Origin: Hyphomicrobiales bacterium
GTDB taxonomy: Bacteria; Pseudomonadota; Alphaproteobacteria; Rhizobiales; Rhizobiaceae
DNA: 64,000 nucleotides
Assembly (NCBI GenBank): GCA_900466945.1
Contig: UBNV01000005.1
Coordinates: 163,584-227,583 of the forward strand
Reading direction: 5' to 3'
Positions within the stretch are counted from its first letter, which is position 1; every line of letters starts with the position of its first letter. The notes under the pieces are model-generated. The model was given only the letters and a program-made list of their open reading frames with translations. It had not been told where the DNA came from and made no database searches. The position numbers and the translations under genes were made by a program. Below, in pieces: positions 8,735 to 18,504 of the stretch.

Positions 8735-8911
8735 CGTGAGTTTCCGGAGGTTCCTTTGTATAGATTGATGGCGGAATCCGACTTTTCAGCTCTATGGCAC
8801 GCTCCATTTCTTCGGTAACCGCAAGCGCTGTCTGCCGATCAGGCAGGGCGGCTTGCCGCCCGCCATTGCAGTCGTTAAATGTCTGATGCGAGCATGATAA
8901 AGGAGCATCAT

Positions 8912-9115
8912 ATGGCAACTGGAACTGTGAAATTCTTCGCCCAGGACAAGGGTTTCGGCTTCATTACCCCTGACAATGGCGGCCCCGACGTTTTCGTCCA
9001 CATCTCCGCTCTCGGTTATGGCGGTTCCTTGAAGGATGGCGACAAGGTCAGCTTCGACGTCGGCCAGGACCGGAAGACGGGTAAGTCCAAAGCAGAAAAC
9101 GTAACAGTGCTCTGA
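8912..9115 (+). CDS. cspA: Cold-shock protein, CspA family
   Basis: The 67-residue protein is a complete cold-shock domain: [20 protein letters not shown] with both RNA-binding motifs (KGFGFI, then DVFVHIS). It binds single-stranded RNA or DNA and acts as an RNA chaperone in the cytoplasm. AAGGAG at 8900-8905 fixes the start at 8912; the longer frame from 8879 is rejected. It stands alone with no operon partner. Rhizobia carry several csp paralogues, so the exact symbol is approximate. Confidence 0.93.
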   Translation: MATGTVKFFAQDKGFGFITPDNGGPDVFVHISALGYGGSLKDGDKVSFDVGQDRKTGKSKAENVTVL

Positions 9116-9723
9116 TATTCCTGCGGCCGAGACCCCGGCAACGCGACACGACGGCACGTCCGCTTTCTGCGTTGCTTTCCCACCTGAGCCGCCTCGACTG
9201 CACCGCCGCCCAGCCCGGTGACTCGAGCAGACAGTATCAAAGGCGAGAAGGCTTTAGGCCAGCATGGCCGTCGGCGATGCTGGCGCTCTTGCGAGCGTTT
9301 GGCGAGCGACGTGCATTTGGCTAGCTCGCCTATTTCAGTCGACGTCGATACCGCTTCTTGAGAGCCCCCGTTCAAGGGCCCCTCTCGTCCCAAGCATTCC
9401 AATTCCACATCGCTGGCGACTGGTCTGGCGCTCGGATCTAGGACGCCCACGCGCCTCGCAAGATCGCCATATCATCGGGCTCGGCTCTCCCTGCCTTTCA
9501 GGCCTATCCGTCCCCCCATCCGTCTTAATCGCCGTGGGACGCAAAGTGTCATTTGATCGCTACTGCACGGACTGCCGTTCAAGATCTTCACTCTCATCGC
9601 AGCGTCTTGAATACCGCCGGCAAGATCCGGGTCGATTTCCCGATGCACAGCTTGCACCTTTTCGACGCAGAGGGGCAAAGGATTGAATGAAGCCGCATGC
9701 CGTCGGGCTCGATGGCATTTGCA
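9116..9723. other. No recognisable gene
   Basis: About 600 bases with open frames on both strands but no family signature. It lies downstream of the broken HipB-like antitoxin, where a HipA toxin gene would be expected; no HipA motif was recognised. Confidence 0.5.
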
Positions 9724-10070
9724 TCACGCGATAGCATCGCCATCCGGGTCGCTTACGAAAGAGGAAGGGTCATCGACGATATCATCTTGCCTAATCAGCG
9801 AACTGATCGCCGGAACCCAGGGCTGAGGGACGAACATCAATTCGAAACCGAGCGCGCGACCGATGTTGATGGGCGTCGTCGTCCGCGCAGCGCTGCGGCC
9901 AGCTTCAATGTCGTGATAGCGTAAACGCGATATGCCCGCAGTGTCCGCAACACGCTTTTGGCTATAACCCAGTTCTTTCGTGCCGCCTTCAACAGCTGGC
10001 CGATGCGCACGAGATCTTCAGACTCTGACGTCACCACGGTGCCTTTACGGTTCTTTTCGTCTGACTTCAT
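9724..10070 (-). pseudogene. Frameshifted HipB-like XRE antitoxin
   Basis: The reading starts MKSDEKNRKG and runs DLVRIGQLLKAARK in one frame, then continues only in the next frame as ELGYSQKRVADTAGISRLRY and further to PTPINIGRALGFELMFVPQ-type sequence, ending at TGA 9724-9726. Restoring one A in CGAAAGAACTGG rejoins the frames into a protein of about 115 residues with an XRE helix-turn-helix. The C-terminal FELMFVPQPW is typical of HipB-type antitoxins. Either the gene is dead or the base is a sequencing error. No toxin is visible next to it. Confidence 0.72.
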
Positions 10071-10488
10071 CTGCGAAAACGCATCTCGACATGTCAAGCG
10101 ACATAATCCGCGAACAGGATCGGAGAACCTCTGTCCGCAGCCTGCTCAATGTGGTCACGCCAACCCTCATTCAGAGCTTCCGGGTTCCCTATCCGGCGGC
10201 CAAGTGTCGGGTGACGGCGATGCGCGTGCGGAGCTGACCGACAGCACTGAAAATCTGTTGTTCCCATGTTTCAAATTTGGACGTCTCACCTGGCACCTGG
10301 CCCTGACAGGTTACCATTCGAAACTGTCACATCGGCGGGAGACGCTTCTCGTCGAAAGCACTTCCACCTGATGGTAGCGCGCGCCCCTCACCCCATGGTC
10401 GAGATGGCGTTTTTATTAGGTAAGAAGGCGTGTCCCTGGATGCAGCGGACACATGTCCGCCGAATCTTGACCGCTCAAAGTGCAGGTC
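10071..10488. other. No recognisable gene
   Basis: This 418-base gap lies between the HipB-like pseudogene start and the end of the solute-binding protein gene. It should contain the antitoxin promoter. No domain or clear terminator hairpin was found. Confidence 0.45.
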
Positions 10489-11286
10489 TCATTGTATGCT
10501 AAAGGGAAAATACTTAGCGTTGATCTCGTCGTATGTCCCATTCGCGGTTATCGTCTCGAGTGCCTTGTTGAAGGTCTGGCGCAAATCGTCATCGTCGAGA
10601 CGCACAGCAATACCTGCACCTTCACCGAAAAACTCGTCGCTCACGATATCCTCACCGGCAAAGGCGCAGCAGGCTCCGGCGCGCGTATTTGCCAGCCAGT
10701 CATAGATTGCCAGCTTGTCTTCCAATATAACGTCGACCGCTCCATCGGCCAGACCTTGGTAAAGCTTCGGTGACGCGTCGAAGACGATCGTTTCGGTCCC
10801 AGGGAGCTCGTGCTTCGCATATTCCTCTTGGGTGGTCGACGCCGTAACCCCGAGCTTCAGATCGGCAAGCCCCTTGAGATCTGCAGATTCCAATGTGATG
10901 TCCCGCCGCGTCACCAGAATGGAGGGGCTATTGTAGTAACGGTTGGAAAAGGCCACTCTACCCCGACGCTCTGCGCTCATCGACATCGAAGAGATGATTG
11001 CGTCATATCTCTTTTTAACGAGGTTTGGGATCATTCCTGTCCATTCTTGAATGACGAACTCGCATCTGAGTTTGCCTGCATTACAAAGGGCCTTGGCGAT
11101 GTCGACATCAAAACCCTGCAGCTCCTGATTAGTGTCCACAAAATTGAACGGCGGGAATGCGCCTTCGACTGCGATGCGAACCTTACGCCCTTCTTCGGCG
11201 AATCCAGTTGTTACCGCGCAAGGGAAGAGGCAAGCGAGAGCAGCGAGCACGGGCCAGAGCCTGAGACGTAGACGAATGGTCAGCAT
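10489..11286 (-). CDS. Periplasmic amino-acid-binding protein (SBP family 3)
   Basis: The 265-residue protein has a signal peptide (about 1-30, charged start RLRLRLW then a hydrophobic core ending near GFAEEG). The mature part has family 3 solute-binding hallmarks: VRIAVEGAFPPFNFVD, GFDVDIAKALC and EWTGMIPNLVKKRYDAIISSM. It resembles lysine/arginine/ornithine-binding proteins. No ABC permease or ATPase lies nearby, so it may serve a distant transporter or act as a sensor subunit. It is divergent from a membrane-bound GGDEF-EAL gene 160 bases away, a layout compatible with ligand sensing; that link is inference. Confidence 0.85.
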   Translation of the reverse strand: MLTIRLRLRLWPVLAALACLFPCAVTTGFAEEGRKVRIAVEGAFPPFNFVDTNQELQGFDVDIAKALCNAGKLRCEFVIQEWTGMIPNLVKKRYDAIISSMSMSAERRGRVAFSNRYYNSPSILVTRRDITLESADLKGLADLKLGVTASTTQEEYAKHELPGTETIVFDASPKLYQGLADGAVDVILEDKLAIYDWLANTRAGACCAFAGEDIVSDEFFGEGAGIAVRLDDDDLRQTFNKALETITANGTYDEINAKYFPFSIQ

Positions 11287-11446
11287 GATGGGGCTCCTTC
11301 AGTGGACGTGGTCGGAGACCAATCCTCGACGCAGAAGAGCATAGATTCCTTAATGATGAGGTTGCCAAACCTGCTAATTTTGCCTCACCTTGCAAAGCAT
11401 TTGGTAATCGGCGTGCGTCATAACGGATTGGTACGGGAGGAGATCC

Positions 11447-13747
11447 GTGACCGCTCGATATCAACTGACTTCGCCCCGACGCCCCCCACGCTGGGCCACT
11501 TATAGAATCACTCTTGTTCTCTTGGCTCTGAGCGGCCTAGCCGTCCTTTGCCTCGTATTCCTGGCCGCATTTTGGGCAGCTACCGAAAGTGATGCTGTGG
11601 CTCAGGAGCGCCAGCGGCGTCTTGTCCATGAACGACTGCAAGACCAGATGGAGCGGGCTGCCCATGAGATAGAGCTCATGTCCGTCGGCTTTTCGACCTT
11701 CCTTAACCGCGGAACCAGCCTTGCGACGCCTGTCGATCCGGCTCGAGCAACTTGGTCTGCAGCAACGTTTGGGCAGACAGCAACATCCGTCTTCGGTTAT
11801 GACGCAGCTTTCGTGGTCGACACTGAGGGCGAAATTCTCGTTCCCCGAGATCCGGAAAGCGTCAAACGCTATCGCTGGGTCAAGCCGTTGCTCATGCCCC
11901 TTCTTGGACGAAGCCGAGCCACTCCGGTCCCAGAACTTGCCTCCGAAGGAAAAGCGACGGCCAATGTCAGTTTGATGAAGCTGGAAGGCCGACCATCGAT
12001 CGCCGGAGCCATACCGATCCTTATACTGCCAAATCCTGTAAATTCTGGCAGTGCTGAGAAGACGAAATTCCACCTGATCGCCTTCCGCTTCCTGGATGGT
12101 GCAGCACTTGACGCCCTCAGCAAGGAACAGGGGTTGGCGCGAGCCCGCTATTCCCGCACCTCCGATCAGGACGCGCACGAAATCGCCTTCCAGATCAACG
12201 CCACGGAGACGAGAGATCCGATCGGCTTCATCATATGGGCGCCTGAATTGCCTGGCTCTCAGGTAGTGGGCAGACTGGTTCCAGTGCTTTCCGGCGCCGG
12301 TCTGCTCATTACTGCACTCTTCCTGGCTCTTATGATCCGATTGCGTTCAAGCCTGCGCAAGCTGAGCCATAGTGAGGAGACGGCCAGGCATCTGGCGCTC
12401 CACGATCCCTTGACGGACCTTCCCAATCGCGCCCTTTTTGCCGACCAGCTCGAGCAGTCTTGCCAGGATGTGCTGTCTAGCGAGGCTGGTCCTCTACTCG
12501 CACTGCTAGACCTCGATCATTTCAAGGAAGTCAACGATACCTTCGGTCATGCGGTGGGGGACGAGCTTCTCAGGGCGGTCGTCGCGCGGATGAAATCCCT
12601 GACAGGGGAGAACCATCTCCTGGCACGACTTGGCGGCGACGAATTTGCTATTTTGTTTGACAGGCCCGCAACATCGGATGAGGCATTTTCACTATGCGAT
12701 CAAATCGTGGTGGAAGTCGGCAGGCCCTACAGGCTCTGCGGCGACAGTATCACCGCGCGGATAGGCTGTTCAGCGGGTCTGGTCATTGTCAGCGATGCAA
12801 CCTTGACCGGTTCTGAATGGCTTCGAAGGGCGGATGTCGCTCTATACGTCGCAAAGACGCGTGGTAGGAACCGGGCGCTTCTTTACGACCGCACCTTCGA
12901 TGAGGGCACGATCGAGCGGGAGAACTTCAAAGCGGATCTGCGCCGGGTTCTTGCCGACGAGGCTTTCAGGCTCCCGGCTGACGCAACAGGCCATGTCCAG
13001 GCGATCGACGAATTCGAGCTTGCCTATCAGAGCATCCACCAGGGCAATTCAGAACAGGATCTATCGGGTGCAGAAGCTCTGCTTCGTTGGCGCCACCCCC
13101 GCCGCGGCCTCCTGTCACCTGATCTGTTCCTGCCGCTCATAGAAGAGCTCGGCTTTATGGACAGGCTTGGGCGGTGGGTACTCGCATCGGCGATTAGAGC
13201 GGCTGCGAACTGGCCGAGCACCATGTCGATTTCGGTCAATGTCTCTCCATCTCAACTCAAAGACCCGCTTTTTGCCGATGACGTCCTGTCGATCTTGAAA
13301 GCTTTCCGCTTTGACCCGACCCGGCTTGAGCTTGAGGTGACCGAGGCGGCGCTTTTCAAGGCCGACGATATTGCGAAAAAGTCTCTGTCTCGGCTTCATG
13401 CCAAGGGGGTGAGCATTGCGCTGGACGATTTTGGCACGGGGTATTCCTCTTTGAGCCATCTGCTTCAGTTCAATATCGACCGGATCAAAATTGACCGATC
13501 CTTTGTGCAGCTTCTGGGCACCAAGGCGGAAGGGGCAGCTATCGTCTCTGCAGTCTTATCTTTGAGCAAAAGTCTCGGCACCTCGACGACCGCCGAAGGC
13601 GTGGAGAGCGTTGGCCAGTGTGATTTTCTTGTGGCCGCCGGATGTTCAAACCTTCAAGGCTACCTGTTTTCCCGGCCGATGGCCGAGCAGGATTTTGTCA
13701 ATTTCATCAACAGGCATCGGCAGCTGAAGTTTGCCAGCCGAGCCTAA
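11447..13747 (+). CDS. Membrane CHASE4-type GGDEF-EAL protein
   Basis: The 766-residue protein starts with GTG after GGGAGG. Two transmembrane segments (about 20-45 and 286-308) flank a periplasmic sensor of CHASE4 type. The cytoplasmic half holds GGDEF (about 325-480, intact RLGGDEFAIL) and EAL (about 500-755, AEALLRW, DDFGTGYSSL, IKIDRSFV). Both diguanylate cyclase and phosphodiesterase activities look possible. A short insertion with PADATGHVQ separates the two domains. It is divergent from the periplasmic binding protein. Its architecture matches the protein at 32065-34248. Confidence 0.9.
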   Translation: MTARYQLTSPRRPPRWATYRITLVLLALSGLAVLCLVFLAAFWAATESDAVAQERQRRLVHERLQDQMERAAHEIELMSVGFSTFLNRGTSLATPVDPARATWSAATFGQTATSVFGYDAAFVVDTEGEILVPRDPESVKRYRWVKPLLMPLLGRSRATPVPELASEGKATANVSLMKLEGRPSIAGAIPILILPNPVNSGSAEKTKFHLIAFRFLDGAALDALSKEQGLARARYSRTSDQDAHEIAFQINATETRDPIGFIIWAPELPGSQVVGRLVPVLSGAGLLITALFLALMIRLRSSLRKLSHSEETARHLALHDPLTDLPNRALFADQLEQSCQDVLSSEAGPLLALLDLDHFKEVNDTFGHAVGDELLRAVVARMKSLTGENHLLARLGGDEFAILFDRPATSDEAFSLCDQIVVEVGRPYRLCGDSITARIGCSAGLVIVSDATLTGSEWLRRADVALYVAKTRGRNRALLYDRTFDEGTIERENFKADLRRVLADEAFRLPADATGHVQAIDEFELAYQSIHQGNSEQDLSGAEALLRWRHPRRGLLSPDLFLPLIEELGFMDRLGRWVLASAIRAAANWPSTMSISVNVSPSQLKDPLFADDVLSILKAFRFDPTRLELEVTEAALFKADDIAKKSLSRLHAKGVSIALDDFGTGYSSLSHLLQFNIDRIKIDRSFVQLLGTKAEGAAIVSAVLSLSKSLGTSTTAEGVESVGQCDFLVAAGCSNLQGYLFSRPMAEQDFVNFINRHRQLKFASRA

Positions 13748-13938
13748 GGACGGCTCTCGCTTCAGATGCTGGCCCGGGCCTCTCTATCGCCGAAGGCCCC
13801 CTGAGCCTGAGTAAGCCGGGCGGGTGCCAGCCGGACCTCGCTGTATCGAACTGCTCTTGGTCAATTGCGTTGGAAGCGAGACGTTTAGCCCGCAATTGCC
13901 TCGATGTCGCTTCAGCAAGCTGTCAATCCGCCGGACAA

Positions 13939-14172
13939 CTATACGCGAATTACGGACTTGAGAGGGACCACAGCGATCAATTCACCATCCGCAGCAACCA
14001 CTTCAATCTGAAGTGAATCTATCGCTCCGTCGCCATAGACCGCCTCCATAACCATGTCTTTGGCGGCGGCTTCACCTCCGCGGATGGCCGCCGCGTGGTC
14101 AGGGAATTCCCACCCTTCGTTATCAGGGTCGAAGGTGTCGTGTCCGCGAACGTTGAAAAAATATCGAACCAT
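13939..14172 (-). CDS. DUF6894 family protein
   Basis: The 77-residue protein begins MVRYFFNVRGHDTFDPDNEG and contains the DHAAAIRGGEAAAKDM helix typical of the small rhizobial DUF6894 family. Function is unknown; members are common in plasmid-borne and stress-related regions. A GGAAC-N17-GTT promoter motif ends only 8 bases before the ATG, so the mRNA would have almost no leader. The conserved start of the family supports this ATG. Confidence 0.85.
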   Translation of the reverse strand: MVRYFFNVRGHDTFDPDNEGWEFPDHAAAIRGGEAAAKDMVMEAVYGDGAIDSLQIEVVAADGELIAVVPLKSVIRV

Positions 14173-14180
14173 GACGCTTA

Positions 14181-14205
14181 AACAAAATTTGGCAGACGAA
14201 GTTCC
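14181..14205 (-). promoter_or_regulatory. EcfG-type promoter GGAAC-N17-GTT
   Basis: GGAAC (14205-14201) and GTT (14183-14181) are separated by exactly 17 bases, the spacing of the alphaproteobacterial general stress sigma factor. It lies directly before the DUF6894 gene. Confidence 0.6.
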
Positions 14206-14307
14206 AGCAGCGAGAGCTTGATCGGTCGACAGTCAACATAGCCTTCCTCCGACACGACCGTGTGCAATCACAAGGCATATTTGGCCACGGTCTCAGTCCC
14301 GCCAGGA

Positions 14308-14600
14308 TCAAGGCGCCGCACTGACCGGCGTGCGTTCTGAGCAGGCCGGAGATACGGCGCGACATAGTTCTGATCTGTAAACGGAGACCAGCACGTCCAG
14401 CTTGCGACCATCAAAAGTCGTTATCTTATATTCTTGCTCCTTGGCGTCGCCATTGCGCAAGAGTTCTGGCCAGTCATCCCTCTGGCGACGAGCAGCTGAA
14501 TCTTCCATCATGAAGTTTGTGAATGGCTGACCGAGGATATCATTCCTAGAATAACCAAGCAGAGATAGCCAAGCATCACTGACCTCCTCGATACGCCCCT
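14308..14600 (-). pseudogene. PAS-domain sensor fragment
   Basis: Minus-strand translation gives RIEEVSDAWLSLLGYSRNDI, then LGQPFTNFMMEDSA and YKITTFDGRKLDVLVSV, a clear PAS domain of sensor type. An in-frame TGA lies about seven codons upstream of this segment, and the frame drifts into unrelated sequence after SVYRSELCR. No kinase or GGDEF part follows. It is a remnant of a larger sensory protein. Confidence 0.65.
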
Positions 14601-14792
14601 CTCGTCAAGCGCATGCAGAGGAAGGGGTTCCACGATTATAGCTGTCGGAATCGCTCTTAGCTATCGCGCAGGAAAGACGAAGTTCCCCTGATGCAGCTAG
14701 GTCACGTAGGGGTGCACTCACGTAATTTTCATGGAAACTATAGAGCTGCCGAAATGTTGAGCTCCTAGGTTATGACCTTGGAGGAGACGAAG

Positions 14793-17072
14793 ATGCCTAA
14801 GAAGCAGCCAACGGTGCGGTACGGCGGCCCGGCCGGAGGCTGGGGTTCCTTAAGGGGAATTGTGGAACTTGCTGCCCGCGAAAAGCCTAGCCCGGCGGCT
14901 TTGGCTACGCTTTTAGAACAGAATAAGCCCGGCGGTTTTGCCTGTGTCTCCTGTGCCTGGACAAAGCCTGCTGATCATCATCCAGTCGAGTTTTGCGAAA
15001 ACGGCGCGAAAGCAACCTTTTGGGAACTGACCAGCAGACGGGCGACACCTGAGGTTTTCGAAACCCATACCGTCACACAGCTGCGGGATTTAAGCGATCA
15101 CGACCTGGAACAGTTCGGAAGGCTCACACACCCGCTGCGCTATGACAGCCACAAAGACCGATATGTTGCAAGCTCCTGGGACGAGGCCTTTGCCGAAATT
15201 GGGCGAGCCTTGAGATCCATGGACCCGAAAAACACGATCTTTTACACGTCTGGCCGGGCCAGCCTCGAAACGGCCTTCAGTTACGCGCTTTTTGCCCGCG
15301 CCTTTGGCCACAATAACCTGCCCGACAGTTCCAACATGTGCCATGAGACGACAGCCGTGGCGTTGAAGAAGGTGATCGGATCGCCGGTTGGTACCGTGGT
15401 GCTCGACGACTTCAAGCACTGTGACGCGATCTTCTTTTTCGGACAAAACACGGGATCCAACAGCCCCCGGTTCCTGCATGTGCTGCAGGCGGCAGTCCGC
15501 CGAGGTTGCCGGATCGTAACTTTCAATCCTGTGCGGGAGCGCGGTTTGGAGCGAATGATCAATCCGCAGGAGCCGACGGCAATGGTGACCGGCCATTCGA
15601 CGGACCTTTCCTGCCAATATCATCAGGTCAAGCCGGGCGGAGATATCGCTGTTCTCCTTGGACTGTGCAAGCGGGTGTTTGCCGCCGACGACGCCGGTCG
15701 TCCGGGCGGACAAGCCGTAATCGACAGAGAGTTCATCGCGGAACACACAAACTGTTTCGAAGAATTCGAGCAGCACGTTCGCTCGCTCACCTGGGAAGAA
15801 ATCGAACAAGTATCAGGTTTAACCCGCGTCTCGATCGAGGCGGCCGGCGATGTCTATGCTGAGGCCAAAAACACCATCGGAATTTACGGGATGGGCCTGA
15901 CCCAGCATGTTCATGGCTCGGAAAACATCACCACTTACGTCAACTTGCTCCTGATGAAAGGGAATATTGGCAGAAAAGGTTCAGGCATTTCCCCGGTGAG
16001 GGGCCATTCCAACGTGCAGGGGCAACGCACGGTTGGCATTGCTGAAAAACCAGAACTTGTGCCCTTGGACCGACTAGCCGCACTCTTTGATTTCGAGCCG
16101 CCTCGCGAACAGGGATGGAATACGGTCGATGCCTGCCAGGCCATCCTGTCCGGAGAGGCCACGGCGTTCCTGGGCCTTGGGGGAAACTTCCTGCGCGCCG
16201 TGCCCGAGCAAAGGGCGATGGAAGAGGCTTGGTCAAAGCTAGGGCTTACGGTGCAAGTCGCGACAAAGCTCAATCGCAGCCATTTGTTCAACGGCGATAT
16301 AGCCTATCTTTTACCCTGCCTTGGACGAAGTGAGCGCGACAATCTGACAGGAGAGCCACAGGTTGTCTCGATGGAAGATAGCCTCAGTTGTGTGCATGGT
16401 TCCGTCGGCAAAAGAAAACCGGCAAGCCCGCATCTCAAATCCGAGATTGAAATTGTCTGCCGGCTTGCCAATGCTACCCTTGACCCCAATCCCAAGATGT
16501 CGTGGCACGAATGGTCTCGAGACACGGCCAAGGTTCGGCAGCTCATAGAGACGGTTTATCCAGACGAATTTTCCGACTTCAACAAGCGCTTGTTCGAACC
16601 CGGCGGATTTTATCGTGGCAATGCCGCTCGCAAGAGGATCTGGAAGACTGAAACTGCCAAAGCAGTCTTTGCCATCCCGAAGAACCTCTCGGCCACAGGC
16701 TTTTCTGGTGCGGTCGACCGCATGGTTCTCGTTACCCTACGCAGCAATGATCAATTCAACACGACGGTTTACGGACTGAGTGACCGGCTGCGCGGCATTG
16801 AAGGCAAGCGCGATGTTGTCTTGATCAATCCCAGAGAGATCGAAAGGCTGAACTTGCGCCCTGGCGAAAGAGTGAGCCTCGTCACTGATGTAAACGACCG
16901 GACCGATCGGCGGGTTGCTCACCTCGAAATCGTGCCTTTCGATTTGCCGGATGGATGCGTGGCTGGATACTATCCGGAGCTCAACCCGCTTGTTCCTCTC
17001 TCCCATCACGACCAGTCTTCAAAAACACCTGCGTACAAATCCGTGCCTGTGCGCATCGAACGTCAAGTCTGA
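14793..17072 (+). CDS. Molybdopterin oxidoreductase, FdhF/YdeP family
   Basis: The 759-residue protein begins MPKKQPTVRYGGPAGGWG, the standard YdeP-family start, followed by FACVSCAW near residue 49. The middle holds the molybdopterin-binding folds (FYTSGRASLETAFSYALFAR, DAIFFFGQNTGSNSPRFLH, GIYGMGLTQHVHG, NIGRKGSGISPVRGHSNVQG), and the end is a molydopterin-dinucleotide-binding domain. Length fits the family. Members are formate-dehydrogenase-like enzymes of unclear substrate; E. coli YdeP is linked to acid resistance. GGAGGA upstream of 14793 decides the start over ATG 14772. No FdhD-type partner is adjacent. Confidence 0.9.
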   Translation: MPKKQPTVRYGGPAGGWGSLRGIVELAAREKPSPAALATLLEQNKPGGFACVSCAWTKPADHHPVEFCENGAKATFWELTSRRATPEVFETHTVTQLRDLSDHDLEQFGRLTHPLRYDSHKDRYVASSWDEAFAEIGRALRSMDPKNTIFYTSGRASLETAFSYALFARAFGHNNLPDSSNMCHETTAVALKKVIGSPVGTVVLDDFKHCDAIFFFGQNTGSNSPRFLHVLQAAVRRGCRIVTFNPVRERGLERMINPQEPTAMVTGHSTDLSCQYHQVKPGGDIAVLLGLCKRVFAADDAGRPGGQAVIDREFIAEHTNCFEEFEQHVRSLTWEEIEQVSGLTRVSIEAAGDVYAEAKNTIGIYGMGLTQHVHGSENITTYVNLLLMKGNIGRKGSGISPVRGHSNVQGQRTVGIAEKPELVPLDRLAALFDFEPPREQGWNTVDACQAILSGEATAFLGLGGNFLRAVPEQRAMEEAWSKLGLTVQVATKLNRSHLFNGDIAYLLPCLGRSERDNLTGEPQVVSMEDSLSCVHGSVGKRKPASPHLKSEIEIVCRLANATLDPNPKMSWHEWSRDTAKVRQLIETVYPDEFSDFNKRLFEPGGFYRGNAARKRIWKTETAKAVFAIPKNLSATGFSGAVDRMVLVTLRSNDQFNTTVYGLSDRLRGIEGKRDVVLINPREIERLNLRPGERVSLVTDVNDRTDRRVAHLEIVPFDLPDGCVAGYYPELNPLVPLSHHDQSSKTPAYKSVPVRIERQV

Positions 17073-17307
17073 GCCGACAAGTCGCGAAGCTATTTTTTTC
17101 TGTGGCCGAGCACTCGCGCGGTCACTCTAATGGCTGTGAACTCACGGCTCATATCGCGAAGAGGCGCGGCTTTACGAAAAATAAGAGAGACCGGAAACCT
17201 CGTGCAAGCCTTCCTTAACCATGAAATTCAGGAGTTAGATTTTACTCTGAACCTCTTCCCTCATCCCGCTAGTTTATCCGGAGTATCACAACATGGGAGA
17301 GTAATGC

Positions 17308-18501
17308 ATGAGATCGATCAAGTTGGTTGCGGGTTTGGTCGTACTCTTGCTAGCCCTCTTTGTCATCGTTCGGGAACAGACGGCCGGTGTCAGTGCCGAC
17401 GCCTTCATCAATGCGCGTGTGACGACAACCCGGGCGCCAATCGCGGGTACGTTCGAACTGGTTTCTCGACCGCTTGGCGCCAGAATCAGTGAAGGCGACA
17501 GCCTCGGATCCATCGTCGATCCTCTTGTTGACAATGTGCGTCTCGCCGATCTTCAACAACAAAGGATGGCAACAAAAGCTGAGCTTGATCGACTGACGAA
17601 GACCGTCACTGATCTTCAGGCATCAATCGATGCGCTCGGCAAGCGGGCCCAAAACTATCGCAGCGAACGGCTAAAACAATTGCGCGCACAGATCGATGGA
17701 GCGAAGGCTTCCGCGAAAGCTGCCGAAGCCCGTCTGCGCTTCGCAAGGCTAAGCTTCGACCGGTCCAACCGACTTAGCGATCAGGGGGTCAGGACCGGAG
17801 AGGCGCTTGAACAGTCCCGCTCTCTTGCGGAAGTTGCCGAGCTTGACCTGAGCAATGCGCAGGAAACGGTCCGGATAGCGCAGATCAACCTTTCCGCGGC
17901 CGAACGCGGCATCTTTCTCGGCGACGGCTACAATGACGCGCCTTATTCCGAGCAAAGGGTCTCGGAACTGGAGGTGGAAAGGGCGCAGCTTGAGGCCACG
18001 GTTGCAGCACAGGCGACGATCTTGGAAGCGCTCGATGCACGAATTAGAGCGGAACAGGTGCGCGTAAACCGGCTGAGTTCCGCATCCCTTGATGCCAATG
18101 TCTCTGGGCTGATCTGGGACTATCTTGCTGTATCCGGTGAAGCCGTGCAACGCGGACAGGATCTCATCAGTCTGGTCGATTGCCAGTCAACCATCGTCAC
18201 CCTTTCCGTTACCGAAAGGGTCTATAACGGGATTGCCCTTGGAAGTGCTGCGCAGTTCAGGATGAATGGCAGCGACCGCCTTCTGCCAGGTGTTGTCACG
18301 CGCGTTGCGGGATCTGGCGCTTCGACCGTCTATGAAAACCTGGCGATCGCGCCAAGTGAGAAACACCTTGAACGGTTTGATGTAACGCTCGATGTACCAG
18401 CTCTGAAGGCAGATCCGGAATTGCGCTGCCTGATAGGGCGAACCGGCCGGGTGTTCTTTGCTGACCGCCCCCTCGACTGGCTTCGGCAGTTGTGGAATTG
18501 A
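17308..18501 (+). CDS. bgsB: HlyD-like membrane fusion protein, BgsB-like
   Basis: The 397-residue protein has one N-terminal transmembrane anchor (about 5-22), then a split biotinyl-lipoyl/beta-barrel region (RAPIAGTFELVSRPLGARI, later SGLIWDYLAVSGEAVQRG) with a long coiled-coil hairpin between (about 75-250). This is the periplasmic adaptor architecture. It ends 3 bases before a cellulose-synthase-like gene, as in the Sinorhizobium meliloti bgsBA operon that makes and exports mixed-linkage beta-glucan. It probably helps move the polymer across the periplasm. The symbol rests on gene order and architecture, not on alignment. Confidence 0.75.
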   Translation: MRSIKLVAGLVVLLLALFVIVREQTAGVSADAFINARVTTTRAPIAGTFELVSRPLGARISEGDSLGSIVDPLVDNVRLADLQQQRMATKAELDRLTKTVTDLQASIDALGKRAQNYRSERLKQLRAQIDGAKASAKAAEARLRFARLSFDRSNRLSDQGVRTGEALEQSRSLAEVAELDLSNAQETVRIAQINLSAAERGIFLGDGYNDAPYSEQRVSELEVERAQLEATVAAQATILEALDARIRAEQVRVNRLSSASLDANVSGLIWDYLAVSGEAVQRGQDLISLVDCQSTIVTLSVTERVYNGIALGSAAQFRMNGSDRLLPGVVTRVAGSGASTVYENLAIAPSEKHLERFDVTLDVPALKADPELRCLIGRTGRVFFADRPLDWLRQLWN

Positions 18502-18504
18502 CCC

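Noticed and set aside
8694..8918. Minus-strand frame of 74 codons overlapping the palindrome
   Set aside because: No family, no ribosome binding site, and it covers the cspA leader.
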